Assembly (NCBI RefSeq): GCF_019112545.1
Contig: NW_025064919.1
Coordinates: forward strand, 201,436 to 265,435
Reading direction: 5' to 3'
Length of the DNA: 64,000 nucleotides
Origin: Guyanagaster necrorhizus
Taxonomy: Eukaryota; Basidiomycota; Agaricomycetes; Agaricales; Physalacriaceae
The notes under the pieces were generated by a model. That model was given only the letters and a program-made list of their open reading frames with translations, was not told where the DNA came from and did no database searches. Below, piece after piece: positions 23,007 through 33,958 of this stretch. A program made the position numbers and the translations under genes. Numbering within the stretch: the first letter of the stretch is position 1; every line of letters begins with the position of its first letter.

Positions 23007-23226
23007 TTGCGGACCTAGGTCTCTTCCGATCTTTTTTTTTTTTTTTGTCCTCAGCATTTGATTAACCGCAACAAGTAAGCTAACTACTAAGACGCGGTGG
23101 AGGTACAGGGCCTCAGGATCCTCTTTCCCTCTTGTTCCAGTCCCTCCGTTCTTCCTTCTGAGTTCCCCGGGTGTTTTGGCGTGTGGTGTGGAGTAGAGTA
23201 ACGGACATGTAAGGTCTCTTCCGATC
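23007..23226. repeat. Direct repeat AGGTCTCTTCCGATC, two copies about 200 bp apart
   Basis: Copy 1 ends around 23031 and runs straight into a T tract; copy 2 ends at 23226. Both are preceded by CGGAC within 10 bp. The shared core plus one T equals the 12-mer CTCTTCCGATCT found at the end of common sequencing adapters. Confidence 0.6.
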
Positions 23227-24547
23227 GACGTGCTTTCCTTCTTAGACGAAATTCATTTGCTTTTTCATCTTTTTCACTTGATATACGTGTTGCGATAGAC
23301 ATCACCTCAACGCGCACGACTACTCAGACCGCGCGTAACTGCGACATTGCACGACCACCGTCTAGGTTTTTTGCCCAAGAGCAAATATGGGCCATTGTAT
23401 AGTCCCAGTCCAGTGTTGCAATGGTGCGAGAACTTTCTATTCTTTCCATCTTCTAGCTAACACGACTCTACAGTTTGATTAGTTCATCTTGAAGCCACGT
23501 ATGTTGAATATTGGTCCCAAGAAAGGGAGCAGAAGCGACACAGCGAACGAACGTACGAACGCACGAGCTCGATGAAAATGGGAATGGCAGGCAGCAAAGT
23601 GCTTCCTCCAACCTTGATTCTTGTCTGTTTATCGTTTCCAGGATAATGGATCGTTCCCCCTTGTGTCCTTGCTTCCACCGCTATCTGGCCTATTCGTCTC
23701 GATAATGGACCCAGGTCTCCCTGGAACGACCGCGCCGGGTCGTACTCACAGCTATACATGCGCGGCTCGTCGCCTCCCTCCTTTTCAATGCCATCGTTGT
23801 GATGCAGGTACCATGGCCCCCTTCACCATCCTCACCCTCTATATGACTTAGGGTTCTGCCCTAAGCCTGCTCATGATGGGATGTTCGTATCAGGGTATCC
23901 GATGCTCACTTGCGCTTGGCAGAGAATGCCTTTGTTATCCTCGGCTGCAGGGCCAAATTTATGGAGCCTGGTGCTGACGTGCTTTTACACAACGGATTCC
24001 AGATAACGGTCAGCAGCAATGTTTCGTCAGGACAACCATCACCGCCTCATCGTGTCTGTTTTCCTGCGCCAAAGGTACGCGTACTGCTCGTTATCCACCG
24101 GTTCTCTCTGATAGCGCATGCAGGAGATTTCAAATTTCCGCAACATGTCATAATTGGCTCTTTACCCCTTCTTCCCTGGCCGGGCTATGTGGTGGGAGAG
24201 TTTCTTCAGCGAGCCGATTCGGTTACAGTACGTCTGTAGTGCAGGCACCGAATGGAAATGGCTTCCTTCTCATTGGCTTGTCTTGTCTGTATGATGATCT
24301 ACTTGGGGGTTTCATCGGCCTTAATGATGCACGGATCTTTCGGTCCGCATAATCTGCAGGCTTTGTGTCGTGCAGGTTGGCGTGTCTCTTCGCTTTGCGA
24401 TGAAAGATACAGACCTAAGCGCCCTGCCGGCGTCGCTTCTCAATACATGTATCATACAAATGAAACTTTTCTTGATACTGCTTCTGCAAACCAGTCTTAT
24501 TTTCTGAGTCGAGATGGCCGTTTTGGCTCGTACATCTGATGAAATGC

Positions 24548-24561
24548 GGGGGGGGGGGGGG
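24548..24561. repeat. Poly(G) tract, 14 nt
   Basis: Uninterrupted run of 14 G on the plus strand, close to the border of the CpG-poor region. Length is error-prone in sequencing. Confidence 0.8.
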
Positions 24562-24865
24562 CAAAACAATGTCTTTCCCGTTCTCGCCCATCCTTCCGGA
24601 AGCGTGGCGGTATTTGGTTTCCGCTAGATATTCGATACGGGACCATGTAGTGAGCGGTTACAACTCCGGAGAATTCTTGCTGTTGCGCTAGATGATATCT
24701 TGGCGGCCCGATTCCCTGCAGACTTGGTAGGAAATTCTGACATTTTTTTTCTTGGTAGTTGAAGGGGGTTTCACGTAGCTAGTTCTTGAAAGCGAATCCT
24801 TTTGGCCACCACCGACAATTCCCAGTCAACGGTCGCCTTTTTTTTTCTTCTGGAGAGAATAAAAA

Positions 24866-25583
24866 TTTAAAAAAGAAATAATTAATTAATTAAAATCAAT
24901 TCCTGGAAAAACTTTAGGAGAAGCTGTGTAAGGAGATATTGAGACTACATTATTATGAGGGACTCCAAAACACTAAATAAAGTGGGTATTGCATTACTTA
25001 ATGTGATGAAGTAAAGGTGGGGGATCCATTGAGTAGAATTAAGACCAGATAGTATGAGTCATCAGATAGTGCAGTATGAAGGGCAGGAGAAGAGATTAAT
25101 TATCTCAGAATACCAATCAGATGGCTGCTTGATCTCTACATAGTTATGAGTGGGAGGGTAGGAGGTGTAGGTCAGCAACTTGCCAATAATAACAGAATGA
25201 TGGCAAAGATATAGAGCAAATACAATGATGGTGATCACAAGAGTGAGAGGTATGACAATGATGGAGGTGAGATTCAGAGAATTTCTGTCTGAGATACCAG
25301 TCTCAGATATAGCTTGACTTTCCATATAGATGGTAACAGGTTCTTTCTTGTCATTGTACCTTTCACAGATAGTAATTAATTATATAGTTTATCTAAACTG
25401 CTTATAAGTAGGTGATCATTGTTGTGAGTGTCGGCTATTCATCAGTAGGAATATTCATATTGTCATAGACAGTACTCATATGATGATGGGGAGTCTTTGG
25501 ACACATCTCATAAAAATCAGCTGAGAGTGCATTGTCAATCTCTAAGAAGGTGATGCATGCTTGTAGAATCTAGTAGAATACAC
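24866..25583. other. Start of CpG-poor region; membrane-protein-like relic
   Basis: Begins with AT-rich low-complexity DNA (TTAATTAATTAA near 24880-24891). On the minus strand 25062-25325 an open frame contains one strong hydrophobic helix (IIVIPLTLVITIIVFALYL) followed by a basic segment, resembling a single-pass membrane protein, but no family was recognised and the flanks are full of stops. Confidence 0.3.
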
Positions 25584-25790
25584 TGTTAGCTATAATGTAG
25601 ACCTCACACAGTGTAGCAATAAGCAGAAACATGGTGAGAGTGCTTAACAGTCTATATTCAATACATATTGTCCATCCTGACATAAAGGAGTATCAAGCTT
25701 CACCAGCAGGGTATGACAGAGCTTCTGCTTGCTAATCCAACACTCCCCCTCAAGTGGAGCAAAGTCTGAGTTCAGCAGCAAAGTGCCTCA
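25584..25790 (-). mobile_element. Ty1/copia relic: 3' end of pol, polypurine tract and LTR start
   Basis: On the minus strand the frame FAAELRLCST ends in a stop, followed by the polypurine tract TTGAGGGGGAG and TGTTGGATTAGC, the usual order at a copia 3' end. The LTR could end at 25584 (..TAACA), giving about 158 bp, but this end is a guess because no second LTR was found. It continues the copia RNase H that resumes at 26247, on the far side of an inserted LTR. Confidence 0.6.
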
Positions 25791-26246
25791 TGTTGTGATT
25801 TTTTCTTTTCTTTTTCTGATTAACCCCTATTTATGCTTAGTCAGAGCATCTAGACCAGCACTTAGGACCATGAGACAGGCTTAGTCACCATAATAGGCCA
25901 AGTCTGCAATTGTCCTCCAATATAACAACAACACTCAATGACAGACAATACTCTTTTGTGGACAGTAGTGATGCTCAAGAACAAAGAGCACTATAGCATA
26001 GAAACATACAATTAGTAAAGATATATTTAACTCAGATTTGAGCAGTATATAAGTAGCATAGCTCCTACTGTATATCCTCAGCTTCAAGCTAAAGTTTATT
26101 CTTACCACTTTATCTCAAGCTGACTGTTTACTGGCCTTGAAACTCTTGATCAACAAGCACACATAGTGAACTCTGATGTGACTGTATGAACTCAATACAG
26201 CATCAGTTTATCATGTGTTTGGATCATATGCAACTTGGGCTTAACA
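25791..26246 (+). mobile_element. Solo LTR, family A (Ty3/gypsy type), inserted in copia relic
   Basis: 456 bp from TGTTGTGATTTT to TTAACA. Flanks CCTCA (25786-25790) and CTTCA (26247-26251) are a 5-bp target duplication with one transition; removing the LTR restores the copia frame KVK/HFAAEL. A TATA box (TATATAA, 26046-26052) lies 34 nt before AGCTTCAAGCTAA (26080-26092), the likely transcript start. Confidence 0.85.
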
Positions 26247-26872
26247 CTTCACTTTGGCTGAAGATAAAGGCTCAGTGAGAGCATCAGCAACCATATCCTC
26301 AGTAGGACAATAAACAAAACAAAGAGAGCCTCCACTGATAACCTAGCAAATGAAGTGGAAGCAAATATCAGTTTGCTTAGTTCAAGCATGATACTGATGA
26401 TCTTTTGAGAGTGCAATAGCAGACTGATTGTCTGAGAATAAAGTCATAGCCTCAGTAATCAGTGAGAGAACTTGAGAGAGCAGACTGTGAAGCTAAAGTG
26501 CCTCCTTTGATGTATGCATTGCAGTCACATAATTGGACTTCATAGTTAAAAGCAAGATGATCTCCTGCTTTTTAGATGACCACAAAATAGCTCCACCATT
26601 CAGCATAAAAGTGTACTCAGTAATGGCATGTCTGTCCTTGGCCATGCTCCTATCTGCATTCACATATCCTTGCAAAACCCTTCTGTTTCTCTCAAATATC
26701 AACTAGTAATCTGTTGTACCATTTAGATAGCAAAAGATGTGCTTTACAGCCCTCCAATGAGCCTCTGCAGCAGCTGTTGAGTATTTTGAGACTATTGCCA
26801 TTGCAAATACAATGTCAGAGCATAATCCAGATTAAAGAACCAACAGACTCCCTGTAAGAGATGTCTCTCATA
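26247..26872 (-). mobile_element. Ty1/copia relic: end of RT and RNase H
   Basis: Minus-strand frames read YRESVGSLIW, HIFCYLNGTTDY, GYVNADRSMAKDRH, LNGGAILWSSKKQE, then FSDNQSAIALSKDHQYHART, CFVYCPTEDMVADALT and SAKVK. These are the conserved blocks at the end of copia reverse transcriptase and in its RNase H. Stops and substitutions show it is dead. It is cut by LTR-B at 26873 and by LTR-A at 26246. Confidence 0.88.
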
Positions 26873-27530
26873 TGTCACAATTTTTACCCCTAATTGTGAC
26901 CTCTAGCCCCTATTCATGACTCACTGATGCTTAATATGCCAATACTTATAGAAGCCTGATGATCCCAACTGCAGTCTGGCCTCTGCCATGGGGGAATCTC
27001 ACCTCAACCATGCAGAACCATGAATGATGATACTATGATGACACTATAGCTATATCTTACTCATCAACACACAATAAGCAGCTGGTATCAGCATGCTGAT
27101 CAGTACATTTCTGCACTCTTTTCATAATAGGCACTGTGGCTTATGAGAAACTCATTATAACAATAGTATTGTAGGATAACAACAGTGCAAGTATAGGACA
27201 ACAGGATTATTATAATGAAGACAACAAGTAGTAGACACAGTAACAGGACAATAGTTGCTGGTATGGTGAAGAGTTTTCTGGACAGTATTTAAGACAGTAG
27301 TATATGATGATATACCCTAGTCTTGAGCTAAGATTAATACACCTATCAAACTCTTTGACTACTTGGTGCAACTGCCTCTGCTAGTACTCACACTGGCAGA
27401 TATAGTCTACTGACCACTACATCTTATATCCCGTATCATCATCATTCTATTGCTTTATAAACTTCAGATGATATCTGATCTTGGTGGATGCAGTGCTTAG
27501 AGTTTGTAGTTGTTTGGTTGAGGCCTAACA
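26873..27530 (+). mobile_element. Solo LTR, family B
   Basis: 658 bp from TGTCACAATTTTTACC to GGCCTAACA. Flanks TCATA (26868-26872) and TCATG (27531-27535) fit a 5-bp target duplication with one transition. Contains a TATA-like ACAGTATTTAAGAC followed by AGTCTTGAGCTAAG, shared with the inverted repeat at 42401-43187. Confidence 0.65.
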
Positions 27531-27743
27531 TCATGGCTGCAATTTCTCAGATAGAGGCTAGTGCAGAAAAAGAAGACAAGTGAAGATTAATGTCTATTGG
27601 TTTGAAAACTGGCTTGAAATCCTCAAAGCTATAGCAATGAATGATAGCATCAATGTATGAGCATTATAGGAAATAGAGCATGACTTATATTCATGAGTGA
27701 TCTTAATGCTAAGAATCCAGTGCAGCTCCTCTAAATCCATGAC
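27531..27743 (-). mobile_element. Ty1/copia relic: part of reverse transcriptase
   Basis: The minus-strand frame reads MDLEELHWILSIKITHEYKS, matching the copia RT block D-L-G-x-L-x-W-x-L-G-I-x-I. It is cut on one side by the 5' LTR starting at 27744 and on the other by LTR-B. Confidence 0.75.
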
Positions 27744-28674
27744 TGTTACAATTTTTACCCTTTTTCTTTTTTTTGACTCTTTTTTTTTACTTTTATCCTT
27801 ATTCACAATTAGTCAGAGCATCTAAAACAAGTGCTTGGGACTATGGGATGATCTTAGTCAGCACAATCAACTAATACTTCATGACATGTAGTGACACTCT
27901 GACAACAAGACAACACTCCTTTTGTAAGTAACTATAACACTTCAGGGTAATAAGTACTATAGCCAAGATATGCACAATTAGTAGGACTATAATTATCTAT
28001 GAGGCAAATAGTATATAAGTAGCATAAAAAGTGTCATATATTCTTCACCTTGAGCTATCTTTTATTCTACCACTTTATCTTGAGTCAACTTGTATTGATC
28101 TTGAGACATAACACTGCTAAACACACTTAGTGGACTCAGATGTGACTGTTGTTATGATTTTTCTATTCTTTTCACCAATTAACCCTTATTTATGCTTAGT
28201 CAGAGCACTAAAGACAGGTGCTTAGGACCATGAGGCAGGCTTGGTCATCACAACTAGCCAAGTCTGTCATTATCCTTCAATGCAATGATGTTGCCCAACA
28301 ATGCACAATCAATCTTTTATGTATGGTAGTGATGCTCAAGGACAACAAGCACAAAAGACTTGATAACACACAATAGGTAATATTATTATTAGTCACAACT
28401 TATACAGTATTTAAGACAGCTCACTCTCACTGATAATCCCTAGCTTTGAGCTAAAGTTTATTCATTTCATTCTACTCTCAAGCCAATCCTTCAGGCCTTG
28501 TGACACACCAGCCAGGATATGCACCAGTGGATTCAGCTGATAACCAAAAGTGTGAGGTGACATCTGTCTATCACATGTTCCTGTCCCTATGACACTTGAG
28601 TCTAACAACTGTATAAACTCAATACAGCACTTGTTTATCATGTGTTTGTGGTCATATGTCACTTGGGCCTAACA
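27744..28674 (+). mobile_element. 5' LTR, family A, of a truncated gypsy element, with a nested LTR
   Basis: Outer LTR from TGTTACAATTTTTACC to GGCCTAACA, about 468 bp once the nested LTR (28150-28607) and its duplicated target are removed. It is followed one base later by the primer-binding site and then gag, so it is a 5' LTR. It interrupts copia RT. Confidence 0.8.
28150..28607 (+). mobile_element. Solo LTR, family A, nested in another LTR of the same family
   Basis: 458 bp, TGTTATGATTTT to GTCTAACA, with a perfect 5-bp target duplication ACTGT at 28145-28149 and 28608-28612. The host LTR sequence resumes directly after it. AGCTTTGAGCTAA at 28442-28454 is the likely transcript start. Confidence 0.92.
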
Positions 28675-28675
28675 A

Positions 28676-28688
28676 TTAGCTTGAGGCT
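28676..28688 (+). other. Self-primer binding site of gypsy element
   Basis: TTAGCTTGAGGCT lies one base after the 5' LTR. It is close to the reverse complement of the family-A transcript start AGCTTCAAGCTAA. No tRNA-type TGG start is present. Confidence 0.7.
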
Positions 28689-28732
28689 TCTACTTTCCTT
28701 TTCTTATGCCAACTGAGAGCAAAGGAAACTGA

Positions 28733-29217
28733 ATGCCACCATCAGACACATCCACCCCTGATCTTACTGATGACTTCTTCAAGCTTCTAGCTTCCATCAT
28801 TGGAACACTTTTAGGCTTATTAGCTATTATACAACTCTACCATAGACATCAATTGATCACAGCCCAGGTAGTTAGACACTACCACTCCTTCCAACAAATT
28901 TAACACATCCTTCAAAATGTCATGCCTGACCTCTCCCTCTATGACATCCCCCTCTCTGCCTGAACTTTCTTCCAGCCCACATGTGGAACCATACTCAAAG
29001 CCAGACTTAGTTGCTTGAATGAAAGACACACTGAGGAAGAAGAACTTCAGCAACCAGCTGGACCCCCTTGAGCAACTAGTGGACATGATGAGCATCAGAA
29101 CACAGGATTCAAGAATTCCTGGATCATGCCATGCTTCCCTCCAGTCCTGAACCATGAAGATGAAGACCTCTCCAGTAAGTTCTTTGAGGAGTCACTATTC
29201 TCTGACCCTTTCACCAC
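28733..29217 (+). pseudogene. gag start of truncated gypsy element
   Basis: ATG at 28733, then a leader with a hydrophobic helix (LLASIIGTLLGLLAIIQLY) and a basic segment, homologous to the start of gag at 46177. Several stops, including TAA and TGA. The frame is cut at 29217 by LTR-C; the rest of the element (capsid, pol, 3' LTR) is missing. Confidence 0.65.
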
Positions 29218-30143
29218 TGATATGCAGGGTACATGTCCAGCCCTATAATTTGTGAATTCTGCATAACACACTAGAATATACTAGTAACTGAGGATTATTA
29301 GCCAGTAGAGGACTATGGCTGAGGCTCTGAGCTGATAGTCATGCTAGTCACCAATATTAAGTCCAAAAGGGACTTTGTAAAATAACATGGCCTAAGGATA
29401 AAAATCCTAAGTCAAGATTTGAACTTAGAAAAGTTTTGTACCACACCTTGGGAAATACTAAGTCCAAGTTGGACTTAGAAATGATACCTCAACTAGGGCC
29501 AATTCTACATGCCACTAAGACAAGGATATTCCAAGACAGCTAAGAGTAATACCATAGCCAGTTGTGGAGTATTGAGTAAAGACAGCATCATCCAGGAGTA
29601 GTAAAAAGAGAGACCCAATGATCTTTTTGACTCAAATGCCTAAGTCTAAATTTCCTAAGTATCAGGTGATCTAAGGGACTTAGAATTGAGAGGAATAGAG
29701 TGGATAGGACTAGTTGACCAGGCCTGACCAGGCCTGATCAATCAAGCTACTAAGAATAACTCAGAGGATTAAAACTCTGGGTAGACAGAAAGGAGTTAGG
29801 TACCCACAGGCACTGTAGGCTTAAAATAACACTGTGCAGTGGCCATGTGGGTCAGGGCAAGCATAGGGGAGTCCAAGAGCACTACTATTCTAGAATAATA
29901 GCATGATTCTGCTTTAAACAAGAGAAATACTATTTTGAATGCTTTGTTTATAGACTCTATACTTGTTGTTGATGTATAAAAGAAGGGAATGAGAGAAAAT
30001 AGCAAGCAAGTGACCCACCCTCACATTCAGACCTTCTATCCCACTGTAGCTAGTCCTTGTGTATTGAGTGGTTATGTGTTAGTGTTTGAGAGTTCATTCC
30101 TCATTCACCTCTCTTAGTCACTTAGTCCTTACCAAGCACATCA
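29218..30143 (+). mobile_element. LTR-like element, family C, copy 1
   Basis: 926 bp with inverted ends TGATATG and CACATCA. Highly similar, in opposite orientation, to 49473-50887, which has an extra block of about 500 bp near one end. Contains several AAGTCCAACTTGGACTT-like short palindromes and a GACCAGGCCTGACCAGGCC duplication. No target duplication is visible here (CCAC left, CTGT right), so one side has been rearranged. Confidence 0.65.
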
Positions 30144-30480
30144 CTGTAGGCTGGGTTTTGGGGGTAGATGATATCTGTGATAGCCTTGCAGTAGGTGGAT
30201 TAGACTGAATTTTTAGCATTGATGGAATCTTGTGTAACTCAATGTCATTCTCCTCTTTGAGATCATTGGCAGCAATATGAGTTGTGTCAGAATAGATATT
30301 TTGCTTGATGAGCACTATCTTACTCTCTGTCCAATAGATGCAGGATCTATTGCTTGTTTTGTTGAATCCAATCTACTAACTCTCACATACATAGCCACCC
30401 AGCTTCAAAGCCTTAGTCTCAAGGTATATCCAGCATCTCTTGAGTATTGTGTGAGGCATCAAAAGCTAACATGAGACTCT
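30144..30480 (-). mobile_element. Ty1/copia relic: end of integrase
   Basis: Minus-strand frames read GYV, stops, then IGFNKTSNRSCIYWTESK and VLIKQNIYSD, matching the copia integrase C-terminal block W-V-G-F-x-x-x-S-x-x-x-R-I-Y-W-P-x-K-x-x-V-x-V-x-R-x-V-x-F-D. It stands in the right order to belong to the same relic as the RT and RNase H pieces at lower coordinates. Confidence 0.6.
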
Positions 30481-31282
30481 AGTCTAATTTAATGGATGGT
30501 TTTAAATTGCATTCAAGCCTGAGAATAAGAGAGTATTTGAAGACACTCTTTTGAGTTTTTGAGGTATTTGTGACATCAGGCTCTACAGATGGCAGAGGTT
30601 CAAACTCTTTGGATCTGAGAATGGGGTTTTATTGTGTTTTGTGTCTCTGAATCATATAGGTTCAAACACTGTGGATCTATGATTGGTTTGGAAGCTTGAG
30701 CATATAGATTCAAACTCTGTGGCTCTTATGGATATAATTGTGAAATGTTTCTGCTTAGAGTGCAAAGCTTTAAGTCATATATTATGTGTGTTAAGGTGTT
30801 TGAGTTTGGTCTAAGCAGCACTAGAGACTTTGAAGGTTTTGTGGGAGTGTTTCAAAATATTGTGTTGAGATACAGTACTCTTGCCTTGAGGCCCAGCAAC
30901 ATTCATCACCTCTTTTGTTACACAAAAGCTTTGAGACTCAGAGAAATCTCAATTATATACATATGCTATTGCTATTTTCTCATAGTGGATTCTTGAAGAT
31001 ACAATTGTATTGGCCATTGCTACTCTTATTACATTAGAATCCCCCTATGAACTAAGAGTGTTATATGTGTATGTTGGTATGAATGTGATTGATATATATT
31101 TCTATGCCATATCAGTTTCTAGCTTGCACATGCAACCATCTCTTCAATATACAGTCCTGTATGCAGAGTCATAAGCAGAATCAGAGCCTATAACAGTAGC
31201 TATATCTGCAGGATGATGATCATTGGATGATAAGAGTGCCATCTCACTCTGAGAATATAGTAAGCATTTATATGATAGCTTC
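30481..31282. other. CpG-poor repeat DNA, unassigned
   Basis: No intact frame. A polypurine run ATAGGGGGAT on the minus strand near 31045-31055 could be the 3' end of another copia element. The rest shows nothing recognisable. Confidence 0.35.
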
Positions 31283-31715
31283 TGTTATGATTTTTCTATT
31301 TCTTTCCTTGATTAATCCCTATTTATGCTTAGTCAGGATGCCTAAACTAGCATTTAAGGCCATGAGACAGGCTTAGTCATCACAACAAGTTGTGTCCATC
31401 ATTGTCTTCCAATGCAATGACAACCCTCAACAATGCCCAACAACCTTTTCATAGACAGTAATGATGCCCAAGGACAATAGGCAGTAGTATATTTATCTTA
31501 ACAGATGAGTAGTATATAAGTAGGACCACTCTTGCTGGTATAACTCCAGCTCCAAGCTAAAGTTTATTCACACTATTTTATCTTGAGCCTCTTGTCAAAT
31601 GGCCATGATGCATTCTGGTCAATAAAGCACAACAGTGAACTCAGGTGTGACTGTATGAATATGATACAGTGTCTGTTTATCATATGTTTTGATTGTGTGC
31701 TACTTAGGTCTAACA
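31283..31715 (+). mobile_element. Solo LTR, family A
   Basis: 433 bp, TGTTATGATTTT to GTCTAACA. Flanks GCTTC (31278-31282) and GCTCC (31716-31720) are a target duplication with one transition. Carries AGCTCCAAGCTAAAG at the expected transcript start. Confidence 0.85.
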
Positions 31716-31801
31716 GCTCCACTGTGAGACAAAAATAAAATAATATAGATTGGTAGCTCAGTTAGATCTAGATTTTGCTGGAAAGGATGCCAGACTCAAA
31801 G

Positions 31802-32251
31802 TGTTATGATTTTTTCACTTATCTTATCTTATCAAGCATCTATCTAATCATGGGTGCTTTCTTACTATCTATCTGGTTGAACCAGTAACTATACCTGAAT
31901 TGGACAGCTTGCACTATTATACTGTGACTCATGATAGACACCTCAATAATGCTTGTATTTCATTGTTTCATACACCCATGATACATTCTTTAGTTATAAC
32001 CTACAGACATTCACAAAAGGACAGACTATATTTATCATAGATCAAAGTATATATAAGTAATATAGCTCTCACTGTAGTAGTTTCAGCTTCAAGCTAAAGT
32101 TTATTCTATACCATTCACTCTTGAGCAACTTGCAATGCCTTGATCTTCACACTGAGTCAGACAGTAGAAGTGGACTCTGGTGTGATTGTAGAAACATGAT
32201 ACAATGCCAGCTTATCACAAGTTTGCATTCATATGACATTTGAGTCTAACA
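31802..32251 (+). mobile_element. Solo LTR, family A (subfamily 2)
   Basis: 450 bp, TGTTATGATTTTTTC to GTCTAACA, with a perfect target duplication CAAAG at 31797-31801 and 32252-32256. AGCTTCAAGCTAA at 32085-32097 is the likely transcript start, after a TATATAA box. Shares the CTTATC-rich start with the LTRs at 45662, 52781 and 63548. Confidence 0.92.
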
Positions 32252-33958
32252 CAAAGCAAAAGAATAAGTATTATATCAATCCATAGTTGTGATTTTCTTG
32301 ACACTGTGTTCTGCTGAGATATTGTCTCATGTCCAGAAAGCAGAGACTATTGCTTGGGTATGTAACTAGCAAAGCAGTCAAGAGCTTGTATATTGTGTAG
32401 GATGAGATATCATTTATGCTTGTAGCACTTTTGACCACTAAAAACAAAATAAGTTGTCAGCAAAGCATCAGTGATGGTGTACATACTAACTTACAGAGTG
32501 GGACAGGCTTTGTGGCTGGTCCAGAATATACACAAGAGAAGGCAGCTTCACATCAGCTGTAACTGTGGATGATAGCACATCTCCAACAGTAGACACAAGT
32601 CCACTATTCTGAGGTATAAATATAACTCTGCATGTATAGCTCTTCCATGACTGGTTTGCTCTAATGAAGACTACCTCAATAATGTGAAACCCCACACTTG
32701 CAGCAAGATTTTATGGTTTCTGGAGGTTTCAAGACTTGTTTATGGGAATTAGCCAGAAGGATAAATAAGTCATAATGAATTATACCTGTTTTTAATATGC
32801 AGATATGAGGGAATATGAGGATCTCTTACAAAGCAATAGTATTTATCCAAACAGAGGTTTGAAATATGATATCAGCTATAACATCAATGTGTCAGTGTGA
32901 CAGACACAAGAACAGACTTAGACAGTGAAATAAGCACTAATAACAGTTAACAAATAATTGATTTATCATAATTATTGGTGGACATACCAATGCAGATGAT
33001 TATACAAAGAGATCCATCACACCAGTGACAAACATGGATGCAACAGTCTGAGATCCATGAGCCTGTGCCATAGGTCAAAGAACTTCTGGTAATAGTTCAC
33101 TGGACAACAGAGTGAGCAGCATGATAGGAAAATATTGCAGCCTCCACCAAAAACACAAAACAAAAAAAGTAGTGCAAAGACATACAGTCTGCAAATCATG
33201 CACAATGCATGGTTATGTACTAATGACAGCCTACTCAACTGATAATATTCTAAAATGCCATATAAGTTTACTTTTATCATTTAAAGCAAAGAGAATATGG
33301 CAATGTATCTTTCAGAGCCATGGTATATGCTAGTCTCAGACTCTCAATCAGTGCTGGGATAAGAATGAGGATAGAGTCAGAAACTAGTTCAGTGTTTGCA
33401 GCCATGGGCACTAAAATTACTCCAAGACAAGTATATGAAATTTAGGCTGCATCAGTGCTGGAAAAATGTGAGGCTCCAACCTTGAATGGCTCATTTACTG
33501 CAAGAGAATGAGAAAAATGGCTCAGAAAGACAGTACTCATAGATTCACACATATTTCTGAAAAGGTATAATGATAATAGTGAAGAAATTATACTGAGTAG
33601 AATGACACCAGTGAGTTGACATGTCTCACTCATGACTGAAGCAATGATGTGCAGTAGAGGCTGAGTCAGAGAGGCAATTTCTGGGTTCAAACACCTTCTA
33701 TTGCTAAAAATGGCTGCCATATTATAATACAGATTATATGGGCTGAATCCATACCATAAAAGCCAGGCTCAAGGCTTTGATGGTACAGTACTGTACATAC
33801 AGTACCCATATCCACCTTATATATGAGGACAGTGGACATCCCTATATACAGAGTGCAAGGCCCACTGAGAGCAATGACATGATGGAGAATATTGTTACCA
33901 GAAACAATTTCCAATAAACACTTCTTGGTCACAAGATAGATTGCCACAGTGCTTGGAC
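32252..33958. other. CpG-poor DNA with decayed hydrophobic frames
   Basis: Minus-strand frames at 33687-33947 and 33442-33720 encode several hydrophobic helices (for example LTGVILLSIISSLLSLYLF), and 33017-33280 another. Together they could be a relic of a multi-pass membrane protein gene running from about 33,950 to 33,300, but no family was recognised. Confidence 0.3.

Larger units (their letters stand above)
22912..24865. other. No confident gene
   Basis: Divergent short frames (23484-23759 minus, 23910-24239 plus, 24252-24539 plus) without motifs. Includes a 15-T run at 23032-23046, the direct repeat noted at 23007-23226 and a 14-G run at 24548-24561. Confidence 0.4.

Noticed and set aside
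23910..24239. 109-codon open frame as a gene
   Set aside because: No motif, no splice support, unremarkable composition; overlapping frames are equally long.
29796..30005. Frame shared by the two family-C elements (29796-30005 and 50060-50290) as a conserved protein
   Set aside because: Both frames are open only because the DNA copies are alike; no start context or protein motif.
31749..31801. tRNA-like stretch with GGTAGCTCAGTTAGA
   Set aside because: Has a box-A-like start but no T-arm or closing acceptor stem, even after removing the LTR that follows.
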